A DNA stretch of 35,248 bases from Rhizobacter sp. Lineage in GTDB: Bacteria > Pseudomonadota > Gammaproteobacteria > Burkholderiales > Burkholderiaceae_C. Shown in pieces: positions 15,237-24,616 of this stretch (within the stretch, counting starts at the first letter, position 1; each line of letters opens with the position of its first letter). The stretch lies in contig JANXZA010000260.1 in NCBI GenBank assembly GCA_025355745.1, positions 1 through 35,248 on the forward strand, in the 5' to 3' direction. The translations under genes and the position numbers were made by a program. The notes below the pieces were generated by a model, which saw only the letters and a list, made by a program, of their open reading frames with translations, did not search any database and was not told the DNA's origin.

Positions 15237-17657
15237 TCAGTGCGTCAACGACTCCGCACCGGCGGCGGGCGCGACCGGCTTGGCCACCTCGATAGGCTTG
15301 GCCGGCTCGTCGTCAGGCAGCGGCTGCGGGACGGTCTCAAGTGCCAGTTCCAGCACCCGGTCGATCCACTTCACCGGCACGATCTCGAGGTGGTTCTTGA
15401 CGTTCTCCGGAATGTCCTGCAGGTCCTTCACGTTCTCTTCCGGAATGATCACCATCGTGATGCCACCCCGGTGCGCGGCCAGCAGTTTTTCCTTCAGGCC
15501 GCCGATGGCGGTGACTTCACCGCGCAGCGTGATCTCGCCGGTCATCGCCACATTGGCCCGCACCGGAATGCCGGTCAACGCCGACACAAAGGCAGTCGTC
15601 ATCGCCGCGCCGGCGCTCGGGCCGTCCTTCGGTGTCGCTCCATCGGGCACATGGATGTGCACATCGCGCTTCTCGAACATCTCGTCCTTGATGCCCAGCC
15701 GGCGCGCGCGGCTGCGCACCACCGAGCGCGCGGCCTCGACCGATTCCTTCATCACGTCGCCAAGCTGGCCGGTGCGGATGATGTTGCCCTTGCCCGGCAT
15801 CACGGCGGCTTCGATCGTCAGCAAATCGCCGCCGACTTCGGTCCACGCCAGGCCGACCACCTGTCCGACCTGGTTCTTCTTCTCGGCCTGGCCGTAGTCG
15901 TACTTGCGCACGCCGAGGTAGTCGTTCAGGTTCGCGTCGGTGACCACGACCTTGCCGACTGCCTGCTTCAACTGCGTCGCCTTCACGACCTTGCGGCAGA
16001 TCTTGCTGATCTCGCGTTCGAGCGAGCGCACGCCGGCCTCACGGGTGTAGTAGCGAACGATGCCGCGCACCGCCGACTCGGTGATTTCCATCTCCTCGTC
16101 TTTCACGCCGTTGTTCTTCGCCTGCTTGGGCAGCAGGTAACGCAGCGCGATGTTGACTTTCTCGTCCTCGGTGTAGCCCGACAGGCGAATCACTTCCATC
16201 CGGTCGAGCAGGGCCGGCGGGATGTTCATCGAGTTCGAGGTGGCGATGAACATCGTGTCGGACAGGTCGAAGTCGACCTCGACGTAATGGTCGCTGAAGG
16301 TGTGGTTCTGCTCCGGGTCGAGCACCTCGAGCAGCGCGCTCGACGGGTCGCCGCGAAAGTCCATGCCGAGCTTGTCGATCTCGTCGAGCAGGAACAGCGG
16401 GTTCTTGGTCCCGATCTTGGTCAGGCTTTGCAGCACCTTGCCCGGCATCGAGCCAATGTAGGTGCGGCGATGGCCACGAATCTCGGCTTCGTCGCGCACA
16501 CCGCCCAGCGCCATGCGCACGAACTTGCGCCCGGTGGCACGCGCCACGCTCTGGCCGAGCGAGGTCTTGCCCACGCCCGGAGGCCCGACCAGGCACAGGA
16601 TCGGCGACTTGACCTTCTCGACCCGCTGCTGCACCGCGAGGTATTCAAGGATGCGGTCCTTGACCTTGTCCAGGCCGTAATGGTCTTCATTCAGCACTGC
16701 TTCAGCGAACGCCAGGTCGTGCTTGATCTTGGTCTTTTTCGACCACGGCAGGTTCACCAGCGTGTCGATGTAGTTGCGCACCACCGTCGCTTCGGCCGAC
16801 ATCGGCGACATCAGCTTGAGCTTCTTGTACTCGGCATCGACCTTCTTGCGCGCGTCTTTCGGCATCTTCGCGGCAATGATCTTCTTCTCGAGCTCCTCCA
16901 TGTCGGCGCCCTCTTCGCCGTCGCCGAGTTCCTTCTGGATCGCCTTGACCTGCTCGTTCAGGTAGTACTCGCGCTGGCTCTTTTCCATCTGGCGCTTGAC
17001 GCGGCCGCGGATGCGCTTTTCGACCTGAAGAATGTCGACTTCGTGTTCGAGCTGTTCGAGCAGCTTTTCGAGCCGCTTGTCGACCGCGTACAGGTCGAGC
17101 ACTGACTGCTTGTTCTCGAGCTTCAGCGGCAGGTGCGCGGCAATGGTGTCGGCCAGCCGGCCGGCGTCGTCGATGCCGGCGATCGAGGTGAGGATCTCGG
17201 GCGGGATCTTCTTGTTCAGCTTCACGTACTGGTCGAACTGCTGCGTGACCGCACGGCGCAGCGCCTCGATCTCGGGCTTGGTGCTGGCTTCGGGCGGCAC
17301 CGGCGTCACATCGGCGACGAAGTACTCGCCGTTGTCGCTGATGCTGTGGGTGTTGGCGCGCTGCAGGCCTTCGACCAGCACCTTCACCGTGCCGTCGGGC
17401 AGCTTCAGCATCTGCAGGATGCTCGAGACGCAGCCGACCTCGAACATGTCGTCGGGTTTGGGCTCGTCCTTGCCGGCGGCTTTCTGCGCCACCAGCATGA
17501 TCTGGCGGCCGGCTTCCATCGCCACTTCGAGGGCCTTGATCGACTTCGGGCGGCCCACGAACAGCGGGATCACCATGTGCGGGAACACGACCACATCGCG
17601 CAGCGGCAGCAGCGGCAAGGTGATTTGCTCAGCGGGCAGAACGGGATGTCCGGACAT
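15237..17657 (-). CDS. lon: ATP-dependent protease Lon (LonA)
   Basis: 806-residue cytoplasmic AAA+ serine-lysine protease that degrades misfolded and some regulatory proteins. The N-terminal LON substrate-binding domain begins [25 protein letters not shown]. The AAA+ module shows Walker A GPPGVGKT and Walker [10 protein letters not shown]. The C-terminal protease domain has the catalytic S681 in [10 protein letters not shown] and K724 in [13 protein letters not shown] ~25-residue Ala/Pro-rich tail ([13 protein letters not shown]) extends past the E. coli-type end. ATG 17657 is preceded by AGAGAGGG about seven nt away. It is the last protein gene of the tig-clpP-clpX-lon set, with its own heat-shock-like promoter in the clpX-lon gap. 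Confidence 0.98.
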   Translation of the reverse strand: MSGHPVLPAEQITLPLLPLRDVVVFPHMVIPLFVGRPKSIKALEVAMEAGRQIMLVAQKAAGKDEPKPDDMFEVGCVSSILQMLKLPDGTVKVLVEGLQRANTHSISDNGEYFVADVTPVPPEASTKPEIEALRRAVTQQFDQYVKLNKKIPPEILTSIAGIDDAGRLADTIAAHLPLKLENKQSVLDLYAVDKRLEKLLEQLEHEVDILQVEKRIRGRVKRQMEKSQREYYLNEQVKAIQKELGDGEEGADMEELEKKIIAAKMPKDARKKVDAEYKKLKLMSPMSAEATVVRNYIDTLVNLPWSKKTKIKHDLAFAEAVLNEDHYGLDKVKDRILEYLAVQQRVEKVKSPILCLVGPPGVGKTSLGQSVARATGRKFVRMALGGVRDEAEIRGHRRTYIGSMPGKVLQSLTKIGTKNPLFLLDEIDKLGMDFRGDPSSALLEVLDPEQNHTFSDHYVEVDFDLSDTMFIATSNSMNIPPALLDRMEVIRLSGYTEDEKVNIALRYLLPKQAKNNGVKDEEMEITESAVRGIVRYYTREAGVRSLEREISKICRKVVKATQLKQAVGKVVVTDANLNDYLGVRKYDYGQAEKKNQVGQVVGLAWTEVGGDLLTIEAAVMPGKGNIIRTGQLGDVMKESVEAARSVVRSRARRLGIKDEMFEKRDVHIHVPDGATPKDGPSAGAAMTTAFVSALTGIPVRANVAMTGEITLRGEVTAIGGLKEKLLAAHRGGITMVIIPEENVKDLQDIPENVKNHLEIVPVKWIDRVLELALETVPQPLPDDEPAKPIEVAKPVAPAAGAESLTH

Positions 17658-17683
17658 TGATAAACCCTCTCTTTCTCAAACCG

Positions 17684-17711
17684 ATGTAGGGCTTGAGCGA
17701 TCAATTGCAAG
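17684..17711 (-). promoter_or_regulatory. Putative sigma-32 (RpoH) promoter of lon
   Basis: The minus strand reads CTTGCAA, 13 nt, then CCCTACAT. Against the heat-shock consensus CTTGAAA / CCCCATnT these match 6 of 7 and 6 of 8 positions, with an accepted spacer. It lies 27-54 nt upstream of the lon ATG, where a promoter is expected. Lon is a classical RpoH target in E. coli; use here is inferred. Confidence 0.55.
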
Positions 17712-17771
17712 AAGCCGTGGCAGCGCGAGGCTGGCGGCCGAACCCGGACTGGTGTGTAAGCCTGCCCTCCG

Positions 17772-19037
17772 TCAGGCGCTGGCCTTGTGCTCGCGGTACA
17801 CGAGCAGTGGCTTCGCGTCGTCTTCGATGGTGTGCTCGTCGAGCACCACTTTTGCCACGCCAACCAGCGTGGGCAGTTCGAACATCGTGTCGATCAACGA
17901 CTGCTCCATGATCGAGCGCAGACCGCGCGCACCGATCTTGCGCGTCAGCGCCTTGCGGGCGATGGCCTGCAACGCCGACGGTCGAATCTCGAGCTCGACA
18001 CCGTCCATCGCGAACAGCTTCTGGTACTGCTTGACGAGCGCGTTCTTCGGCTCGGTGAGGATGCGCACCATCGCATCGTCAGTCAGTTCGCCGAGCGTGG
18101 CGACCACCGGCAGCCGACCGACGAGTTCGGGGATCAGACCGAACTTGATCAGGTCTTCGGGCTGAACATCGCGGAACACTTCCGAGACGCGCTTTTCGCT
18201 CTTCGTGTGCACCGTGGCGCTGAAGCCGATGCCCGACTTCTCGGAACGGTTCTGGATCACCTTCTCCAGGCCGTCGAACGCACCGCCACAGATGAACAGG
18301 ATGTTGGTCGTGTCGATCTGCAGGAAGTCCTGGTTCGGGTGCTTGCGCCCGCCCTGCGGCGGCACCGAGGCCATCGTGCCCTCGACCAGCTTCAGCAGGG
18401 CCTGCTGCACGCCCTCGCCCGACACGTCGCGGGTGATCGACGGGTTGTCGGCCTTGCGGCTGATCTTGTCGATCTCGTCGATGTAGACGATGCCGCGCTG
18501 CGCACGCTCGACGTCGTAGCCGCAGTTCTGCAGCAGCTTCTGGATGATGTTCTCGACGTCTTCGCCCACATAGCCGGCTTCGGTCAGGGTGGTGGCGTCT
18601 GCGATCACGAAGGGCACGTTCAACAAGCGGGCCAGGGTCTGGGCGAGCAGGGTCTTGCCGGAACCGGTCGGGCCGATCAGCAGGATGTTGCTCTTCGACA
18701 GCTCGATCTCGTCTTTGGTGCGGCTCATGTGCTTGAGCCGCTTGTAGTGGTTGTAGACCGCCACCGCCAGGGTGCGCTTCGCGACCTCCTGGCCGATCAC
18801 GTACTGATCCAGGCTGGCCTTGATCTCGCTGGGCATCGGCAGGTCGGACTTGGCGGCCTTCGCGTCAGCGCCTTCGGCCGGCACTTCATCACGAATGATG
18901 TCGTTGCACAGCTCGATGCATTCGTCGCAGATGAACACGCTGGGCCCGGCGATGAGTTTCTTCACCTCGTGCTGGCTCTTGCCGCAGAACGAGCAGTAAA
19001 GAACCTTCTCGCTGGAAGCGCCTTTTTTGTCTGCCAT
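17772..19037 (-). CDS. clpX: ClpX, ATPase subunit of the ClpXP protease
   Basis: 421 residues. AAA+ unfoldase that recognises tagged substrates and feeds them to ClpP. The N-terminal C4 zinc-binding domain is [12 protein letters not shown]...[10 protein letters not shown]. Next come [10 protein letters not shown], Walker A GPTGSGKT, Walker [11 protein letters not shown], and the conserved [15 protein letters not shown]. The ClpP-contacting IGF loop is seen as SGIGFSATV, and sensor-2 as [13 protein letters not shown] 19037 has AGGA upstream at a long spacing, so initiation may be modest. It is separated from clpP by a strong terminator and preceded by a GCGAATC/GATTCGC hairpin, suggesting its own promoter or partial read-through. 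It lies 114 nt before lon. Confidence 0.98.
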   Translation of the reverse strand: MADKKGASSEKVLYCSFCGKSQHEVKKLIAGPSVFICDECIELCNDIIRDEVPAEGADAKAAKSDLPMPSEIKASLDQYVIGQEVAKRTLAVAVYNHYKRLKHMSRTKDEIELSKSNILLIGPTGSGKTLLAQTLARLLNVPFVIADATTLTEAGYVGEDVENIIQKLLQNCGYDVERAQRGIVYIDEIDKISRKADNPSITRDVSGEGVQQALLKLVEGTMASVPPQGGRKHPNQDFLQIDTTNILFICGGAFDGLEKVIQNRSEKSGIGFSATVHTKSEKRVSEVFRDVQPEDLIKFGLIPELVGRLPVVATLGELTDDAMVRILTEPKNALVKQYQKLFAMDGVELEIRPSALQAIARKALTRKIGARGLRSIMEQSLIDTMFELPTLVGVAKVVLDEHTIEDDAKPLLVYREHKASA

Positions 19038-19055
19038 GGAGAGTCGTTTTCCTGG

Positions 19056-19075
19056 GCGAATCGGGATGGATTCGC
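19056..19075 (-). promoter_or_regulatory. Inverted repeat in the clpX leader
   Basis: GCGAATC-N6-GATTCGC, perfect 7-bp arms located 19-38 nt upstream of the clpX ATG and close to its AGGA. It is either an operator or an RNA hairpin that affects translation. Confidence 0.4.
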
Positions 19076-19093
19076 GAATGATAGTAGAAAAGA

Positions 19094-19126
19094 AAACGGG
19101 GCCTTGCGTCGGAAAAGGCCCCGTTT
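19094..19126 (-). terminator. Intrinsic terminator between clpP and clpX
   Basis: The minus strand has a perfect 12-bp stem AAACGGGGCCTT / AAGGCCCCGTTT around a 9-nt loop, followed by TCTTTTCT. It lies about 50 nt past the clpP stop, inside what is usually treated as one tig-clpP-clpX unit. Confidence 0.85.
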
Positions 19127-19177
19127 CGGGTGTTCATCACGACGCCGTTCGAAGCCGGCGGCGGCCTCGCGGCAGGC

Positions 19178-19801
19178 TCAACTGGTGGCCGGCCCGGCGC
19201 GCTGTGCCAGCACCTGATCGATCAGCCCGTAGGCCTTCGATTCTTCCGGGTCCATGAAGAAGTCGCGCTCCATGTCGGAGCGGATCTTCTCGATCGGCTG
19301 GCCGGTGCGCTCGGCGTAGATGCGGTTCAGTTGCTCGCGCGTCTTGAGGATCTCGCGCGCGTGAATCTCGATGTCGGTCGCCTGGCCCTGCGCACCTCCC
19401 GAAGGCTGGTGAATCATCACGCGCGAATTGGGCAGCGCGAAACGCTTGCCCTTCTTGCCGGCCATCAGCAGGAACGAGCCCATGCTCGCGGCGATGCCCA
19501 TGCACATCGTCGAAACGTCGGGCTTGACGAACTCCATGGTGTCGAAGATCGACATGCCGGCACTCACCGAACCGCCCGGCGAGTTGATGTAGAAATGGAT
19601 GTCCTTGTCAGGGTTCTCGCTCTCGAGAAACAGCAACTGCGCTACCACCACACTGGCACTCTGGTCGTTGACCGGCCCGACCAGAAAGATGATGCGCTCG
19701 CGCAGCAGGCGGCTGTAGATGTCGTAGGCGCGCTCACCGCGGCCCGACGTTTCGATGACCATGGGGACCATGCCCAGGCCGTGGGTATCAAGCGCGCTCA
19801 T
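19178..19801 (-). CDS. clpP: ClpP, proteolytic subunit of Clp proteases
   Basis: 207-residue serine protease forming the tetradecameric barrel of ClpXP/ClpAP. The catalytic Ser is S106 in [12 protein letters not shown] and the catalytic His is H131 in VMIHQPSGG; the Asp is in the [18 protein letters not shown] region. The stretch [33 protein letters not shown] is the conserved N-terminus with its short propeptide. ATG 19801 has AGGAG four nt upstream, deciding against the longer open frame that begins at 19921. It is 146 nt downstream of tig on the same strand and followed by a terminator before clpX. Confidence 0.98.
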   Translation of the reverse strand: MSALDTHGLGMVPMVIETSGRGERAYDIYSRLLRERIIFLVGPVNDQSASVVVAQLLFLESENPDKDIHFYINSPGGSVSAGMSIFDTMEFVKPDVSTMCMGIAASMGSFLLMAGKKGKRFALPNSRVMIHQPSGGAQGQATDIEIHAREILKTREQLNRIYAERTGQPIEKIRSDMERDFFMDPEESKAYGLIDQVLAQRAGPATS

Positions 19802-19947
19802 GGCACTCCTTGGGTAAGCGGAACGTTGGATATTGGGATTGATTATGTCGCCACAAGGCCGGCCGCGTGAGGCGCTGGCGGGCAGCGAAAAGGCGCCGGC
19901 CTCACGGCACGGCGCCTGCATCTCGAGCCGGTGCGAAGCGACGTCGA

Positions 19948-21255
19948 TCAGCTCGCCATCAGGTCCTCAAACGGCAGGAGCTTGTCGGTCACCTTGGCCT
20001 TGCCGAGCACGAATGCGGCGACGTTGTTCTCGACCACCACTGCCTCGACCTCGGCCATGCGCTGACGATCCCCAAGGTACCAGCGCACCACCTCGGCAGG
20101 CTTTTCGTAACTCTGCGACATCTCTTCGATGTGCGCCTGCAACTGATCCGGCCGGGCCTGCAGGTTGTTGCTGCGCACCAGTTCGCCCACCGCCAGGCCG
20201 AGGCGCACACGCTTCTCGGCCTGCGGTTGAAAAATCTCGACCGGGATCGGCGCGGTGTCGGCATCCTTCACGCCGCGCTTCTTCAGGTCGGCCCGCGCCG
20301 CTTCGACCATGCGCTCGGTCTCGCTGCCCACGAGCGCCTTCGGCACTTCAAGCTCAGCGGTCCTCAGAAGCGCATCCATCACATTGGCCTTGTTGCGCGC
20401 CAGCACCCGGAACTTCACTTCGCGCTCGAGGTTCTTCTTCACGTCGGCGCGCAGGCCTTCGACCGTGGCGTCGCCGATGCCGAGCGACTTGGCAAACGCC
20501 TCGTTCACTTCCGGCAGGTTCTGCACCTCGATCTTCTTCAGCGTCACGGTGAAGTCGGCTTCCTTGCCGGCCACATTCTTGCCTTGATAGTCGATCGGGA
20601 ACTGCAGCGGAAAGGTCTTCGAATCGCCCGCCTTCATGCCGCGCACCGCCTGGTCGAACTGTTCGAGCATCTGGCCTTCGCCGATGATGAACTGGAAGGC
20701 ATCGGCCTTGCCGCCGTCGAACGGCACACCGTCGATCTTGCCCTCGAAGTCGATCGTGACCCGATCAGCGGCGACGGCGGTTTCAGCCACCGGGCGCTGC
20801 GCGAAAGTGCGGCGCTGCTTGCGCAGGATATCGACCGTCTTGTCGATCGCCGCTTCGCTCACGTCGGTCGACACGCGTTCGACTTCGGCCGTGCTCAGGT
20901 CGCCGAACTTGACCTCGGGATAGACCTCGAAGGTGGCGTCGAAAGCCATCTGGCCTTCGGGCGCACCTTCCTTCTCGGTGATGCGCGGCGCACCGGCGAC
21001 GCGCAGCTTCGCCTCATTGACGGCCTCCGAGAACACCTGACCAACCTTGTCGTTCATGACTTCGTAGTGCACCGAATAGCCGTAGCGCTGGGCCACGACA
21101 CTCATCGGCACCTTGCCGGGCCGAAAGCCGTCGGCTTTCACGGTGCGCGAGAGACGCTTCAGGCGCGACTCGACCTCGGCCGAGATGGTGGTCGCCGCCA
21201 TCGTCAACGTGATGCGGCGCTCGAGCTTTTCGAGGGTTTCAACTTGGACAGTCAT
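19948..21255 (-). CDS. tig: Trigger factor, ribosome-associated chaperone and prolyl isomerase
   Basis: 435 residues. The N-terminal ribosome-binding domain carries the signature [17 protein letters not shown]-type prolyl isomerase domain around residues 160-245 includes [32 protein letters not shown]. The helical C-terminal domain holds nascent chains. ATG 21255 begins [15 protein letters not shown], the conserved start; the open frame runs 26 codons further up, but that stretch overlaps tRNA-Leu and is not coding. No good ribosome-binding site is visible (weak GAG upstream). The tRNA-Leu(UAG) gene ends 43 nt upstream in the same direction, so the two may share a transcript from which the tRNA is excised. 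Confidence 0.97.
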   Translation of the reverse strand: MTVQVETLEKLERRITLTMAATTISAEVESRLKRLSRTVKADGFRPGKVPMSVVAQRYGYSVHYEVMNDKVGQVFSEAVNEAKLRVAGAPRITEKEGAPEGQMAFDATFEVYPEVKFGDLSTAEVERVSTDVSEAAIDKTVDILRKQRRTFAQRPVAETAVAADRVTIDFEGKIDGVPFDGGKADAFQFIIGEGQMLEQFDQAVRGMKAGDSKTFPLQFPIDYQGKNVAGKEADFTVTLKKIEVQNLPEVNEAFAKSLGIGDATVEGLRADVKKNLEREVKFRVLARNKANVMDALLRTAELEVPKALVGSETERMVEAARADLKKRGVKDADTAPIPVEIFQPQAEKRVRLGLAVGELVRSNNLQARPDQLQAHIEEMSQSYEKPAEVVRWYLGDRQRMAEVEAVVVENNVAAFVLGKAKVTDKLLPFEDLMAS

Positions 21256-21298
21256 GGTGGGCTCGGCTCTGTAGGTTGGGCTCTGGGTATGTCTGGGC

Positions 21299-21385
21299 TG
21301 GTGCGCGGGGCGGGACTCGAACCCGCACACCATTGCTGGCGTCAGGACCTAAACCTGGTGCGTCTACCAATTTCGCCACCCGCGC
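21299..21385 (-). tRNA. tRNA-Leu (anticodon UAG)
   Basis: 87 nt including CCA, class II. Acceptor GCGCGGG/CCCGCGC. The anticodon loop TTTAGGT gives UAG. The variable arm is short-stemmed and the T arm TGCGGG-TTCGAGT-CCCGC intact. The 27-43 position is C-A, so this tRNA, like the other leucine tRNA in the window, has no Watson-Crick pair there. It lies just upstream of tig. Confidence 0.97.
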
Positions 21386-21402
21386 GAGGGTGTCAACAGA
21401 AA

Positions 21403-21421
21403 GGCGCACCCGCAGTGCGCC
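21403..21421 (-). terminator. Probable weak terminator after the RND permease
   Basis: Perfect 7-bp stem GGCGCAC / GTGCGCC with a 5-nt loop, followed on the minus strand by TTTCTG. It sits between the permease stop and tRNA-Leu(UAG). The T run is short, so efficiency is uncertain. Confidence 0.55.
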
Positions 21422-21460
21422 GCTTCGTGGTCAAGAAGTTTTTTCAGGTAGCCCGAGATT

Positions 21461-24400
21461 TTAGCTTGATGCCTGCGGCGCCGGTTTGACCCGGAACGCC
21501 GCCGCGTACATGGCCGGCAGCGCGAGCAGGGTCAGCACAGTGGCGACGATCAGCCCGCCCATGATGGCCACCGCCATCGGCCCCCAGAACACGCTGCGCG
21601 ACAGCGGGATCATCGCCAGCACGGCGGCGGCCGCTGTCAGCATGATGGGCCGAAAGCGCCGCACCGCCGCTTCGACGATCGCCGTCCAGGTCGCCACGCC
21701 GCGAGCGCGGTCCTGCTCGATCTGGTCGATCAGGATCACCGAGTTGCGGATGATCATGCCCAGCAGCGCAATCACCCCCAGAAGCGCGACGAAGCCGAAC
21801 GGCCGGTTCAGCAGCAGCAAGGCACCGGCCACCCCGGCGAAGCCCCACACGCCGGTGATGAAGGCCAGCATCGAGCGGCTGAAGCTGTGGAGTTGCAGCA
21901 TCAGCAAGGTGAACATGATGAACAGCGCAATCGGCAACCCGGCCGCGATCGAGCCCTGGCCCTTGCTGCTTTCCTCGACCGCGCCGGCCACCTCGATGCG
22001 GTAGCCGGGCAGCATGCGCGCCCGCACCGGCGCGAACAGCGGGTCGAGCTGCGCGGTGACGGTGGCGCCCTGCAGGCCGTCAACGATGTCGCCCTGCACG
22101 GTGGCCGCGTAATCGCGCCCGTCACGCCACAGCACGCCGGGCTCCCAGACGAAGTTCGCCTTCGCGATCTGGCCGATCGGAATGCTGCGCCCGGCCGACG
22201 TCGGCACGTAGGCGTTGGCCAGGTCGGTGATGGCGTTGCGCTCGGCAAGCGGCTGGCGCAGCACGATGTCGATGAGCTTGTCACCATCGCGGTACTGGCC
22301 GATGTTGGTGCCGTTGTTCAAGGTTTTCGCGGCCTGCGCGATGACCTGGCTCGACACGCCCAGCGCCCGCGCCTTGTCCTGATCCACCTCCAGGCGCAGC
22401 GATTTGACCGACTCGTTCCAGTTGTCGTTGATGCCGCGCAGGTTCGGATTCGTTCGCATGATGGCCTTCACCTCGTCGGCATAGGCACGCACCTTCGCCG
22501 GGTCGAGGCCGACGACGCGAAACTGCACCGGATAGGCCACCGGCGGCCCGTTCGGCAGCAGCTTGGCGCGGGCCCGCACCTCCGGAAACTCGGCCGCCAT
22601 CAGCCCGGGCAGCTGCTGGCGGATGCGTTCGCGGGCCGCCGGCGTGCGCGGCAGCACCACCATCTGGCTCACATTGCTTTGCGGAAAGACCTGGTCGAGC
22701 GTGAGCACGAAGCGCTCGGCGCCGCTGCCGACCCAGGTGGTGACATGGTCCACGCCGTCGAGCTTCATCACCCGCGCTTCGACGCGCCGAGTGACCGCCT
22801 CGTTGGCCGCGAACGAGGTGCCTTCGGGGTACCACAAGTCGAGCAGGATCTCGGGCCGGCTCGAATCGGGGAAGAACTGGTTCTGCACCTTGCCCATGCC
22901 GACCACGCCGAGCGCCAGTGTGCCCACCGTCAACGCGATGGTGATCCAGCGGTGCTTCACGCAGGCGTTCACGAGGGCCCGAAAGCGGGTGTAGAACGGG
23001 GTGTCGAACAGCTCGTGCGGCTGGTCGAGATTGCCGCTGCGGTGCGGCTTTTCGCGCAGGATGCGGGTGCCCAGATACGGCACGAAGTAGACCGAGACGA
23101 ACCACGAGATGACGAGTGCCGCCGCCGTCACCGCGAAGATCGCGAAGGTATATTCGCCCACCGTCGATTTCGCCAGCCCGATCGGCAGGAAGCCGACCGC
23201 GGTAATCAGCGTGCCGGTCAGCATCGGCATCGCCGTGGCTTCGTAGGCGAAGGTCGCGGCGCGCACCTTGTCGTAGCCCTCTTCGAGCTTGCGCACCATC
23301 ATCTCGACCGAGATGATCGCGTCGTCCACCAGCAGCCCGAGCGCGATGATCAGCGAGCCAAGCGAGATCTTGTGCAGCCCCACGCCCCAGTAGAACATCG
23401 TGACGAAGGTGATCGCCAGCACCAGCGGGATGGTGATGCCCACCACCAGCCCGGGCCGCCAGTCGAGCGTGAACCGATACGAGCCGGGTTTGAAGTGCAG
23501 CCCGAGCGCGATGAAGCTCACCGCCAGCACGATCAGCACCGCCTCGATCAGCACGCCGACGAACTCGTTCACCGACGTCGACACCACTTTCGACTGGTTC
23601 TGGAACTGGTGCAGCTCGATGCCGGCCGGCAACTCGGCGCGAATCTGCCCGACGATGGCTTCGAGCTGCTTGCCGAGCGCGATGATGTCGCCGCCCCGCG
23701 CCATCGAGATGCCGAGCGCCAGCACGTCGTTGCCCTGGTAGCGAACCTTGACCTGCGGCGGGTCGACATAGGCGCGCGTGATCTGCGCAATGTCGCCGAG
23801 CTTGAAGCTGTTGCCGCCGGCGCGGATCGGGAAAACCTGGAGCGACTCCACCGAGGTGAACTGGCCGGCCACGCGCACCTGAACGAAGTCGGTCGGCGCG
23901 TTGATGGTGCCGGCCGACTCGATCGCGTTCTGCGAACCGATCTGGGCCAGCACCTGGTTGAAGTCGAGGCCGAGCTGCGCCAGCCGCTTCTGCGAGATCT
24001 CGACGAACAGCTTCTCGTCCTGCGCACCGAAGATCGCGACCTTGTTCACGTCCTTGATCTTCAGCAGGCGCTGGCGCACGCGGTCGGCCTGGTCCTTCAG
24101 TTCCTGGTAGGTGAAGCCGTCGGCCGACAGGGCATAGATCGAGCCGTACACATCGCCGAATTCGTCGTTGAAGAACGGCCCGACGACGCCGGCCGGCAAG
24201 GTGGAGCGGATGTCGCCGATCTTCTTGCGCACCGTGTACCAGATCTGCGCCATCTCCTTCGGCGGCGATGAGTCCTTGACCTGGAAAATGATCAGCGCTT
24301 CGCCGGGTTTCGAGTAGCTGCGGATCTTGTCGGAGTAAGGCACCTCCTGAAGCGTCTTCTCGAGCTTGTCGGTCACTTGCTCTGCCACTTGCTGCGCGGT

Positions 24401-24616
24401 GGCGCCGGGCCAGAACACGCGCAGCGCCATCGCGCGGAAGGTGAACGGCGGGTCTTCGTCCTGGCCGAGCTGGAAGTAGGCCGCCGCGCCCAGCAGCATG
24501 AGCACGATCAGCAAGTAGCGCGTCAGGTCCGAATGGTCGAGGGCCCAGGCCGAGATGTTGAAACGCCCAGGCTTCGGCATCGTTGCCGCATCCGTATCGA
24601 CGTGATCGCCGCTCAC
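21461..24616 (-). CDS. RND efflux permease, TriC-like
   Basis: 1051 residues from GTG 24616; inner-membrane proton/drug antiporter of the RND superfamily. The N-terminus (FNISAWAL...QLGQDEDPPFTF), the RKKIGDIRSTLPAGVVGPFFNDEFGDVYGSIYAL segment and the overall pattern resemble Pseudomonas TriC (triclosan pump). Twelve membrane segments in two halves are visible; the proton-relay aspartate pair is LLVDDAIISVEMM. The GTG overlaps the adaptor stop as GTGA and has GGTGAG six nt upstream; ATG 24580 is an alternative giving 1039 residues. The open frame continues to 25063 as antisense of the adaptor and is not coding. TriC normally works with two adaptors, but one is found here, and there is no outer-membrane channel gene nearby. 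Substrate unknown. Confidence 0.93.
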   Translation of the reverse strand: MSGDHVDTDAATMPKPGRFNISAWALDHSDLTRYLLIVLMLLGAAAYFQLGQDEDPPFTFRAMALRVFWPGATAQQVAEQVTDKLEKTLQEVPYSDKIRSYSKPGEALIIFQVKDSSPPKEMAQIWYTVRKKIGDIRSTLPAGVVGPFFNDEFGDVYGSIYALSADGFTYQELKDQADRVRQRLLKIKDVNKVAIFGAQDEKLFVEISQKRLAQLGLDFNQVLAQIGSQNAIESAGTINAPTDFVQVRVAGQFTSVESLQVFPIRAGGNSFKLGDIAQITRAYVDPPQVKVRYQGNDVLALGISMARGGDIIALGKQLEAIVGQIRAELPAGIELHQFQNQSKVVSTSVNEFVGVLIEAVLIVLAVSFIALGLHFKPGSYRFTLDWRPGLVVGITIPLVLAITFVTMFYWGVGLHKISLGSLIIALGLLVDDAIISVEMMVRKLEEGYDKVRAATFAYEATAMPMLTGTLITAVGFLPIGLAKSTVGEYTFAIFAVTAAALVISWFVSVYFVPYLGTRILREKPHRSGNLDQPHELFDTPFYTRFRALVNACVKHRWITIALTVGTLALGVVGMGKVQNQFFPDSSRPEILLDLWYPEGTSFAANEAVTRRVEARVMKLDGVDHVTTWVGSGAERFVLTLDQVFPQSNVSQMVVLPRTPAARERIRQQLPGLMAAEFPEVRARAKLLPNGPPVAYPVQFRVVGLDPAKVRAYADEVKAIMRTNPNLRGINDNWNESVKSLRLEVDQDKARALGVSSQVIAQAAKTLNNGTNIGQYRDGDKLIDIVLRQPLAERNAITDLANAYVPTSAGRSIPIGQIAKANFVWEPGVLWRDGRDYAATVQGDIVDGLQGATVTAQLDPLFAPVRARMLPGYRIEVAGAVEESSKGQGSIAAGLPIALFIMFTLLMLQLHSFSRSMLAFITGVWGFAGVAGALLLLNRPFGFVALLGVIALLGMIIRNSVILIDQIEQDRARGVATWTAIVEAAVRRFRPIMLTAAAAVLAMIPLSRSVFWGPMAVAIMGGLIVATVLTLLALPAMYAAAFRVKPAPQASS

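Noticed and set aside
12948-17105. Large plus-strand open frames opposite the monooxygenase and lon
   Set aside because: Translations are antisense shadows; one even runs through two tRNA genes.
21887-24271. 794-codon plus-strand frame opposite the RND permease
   Set aside because: Antisense artefact; the permease on the other strand has clear membrane segments and the proton-relay Asp pair.
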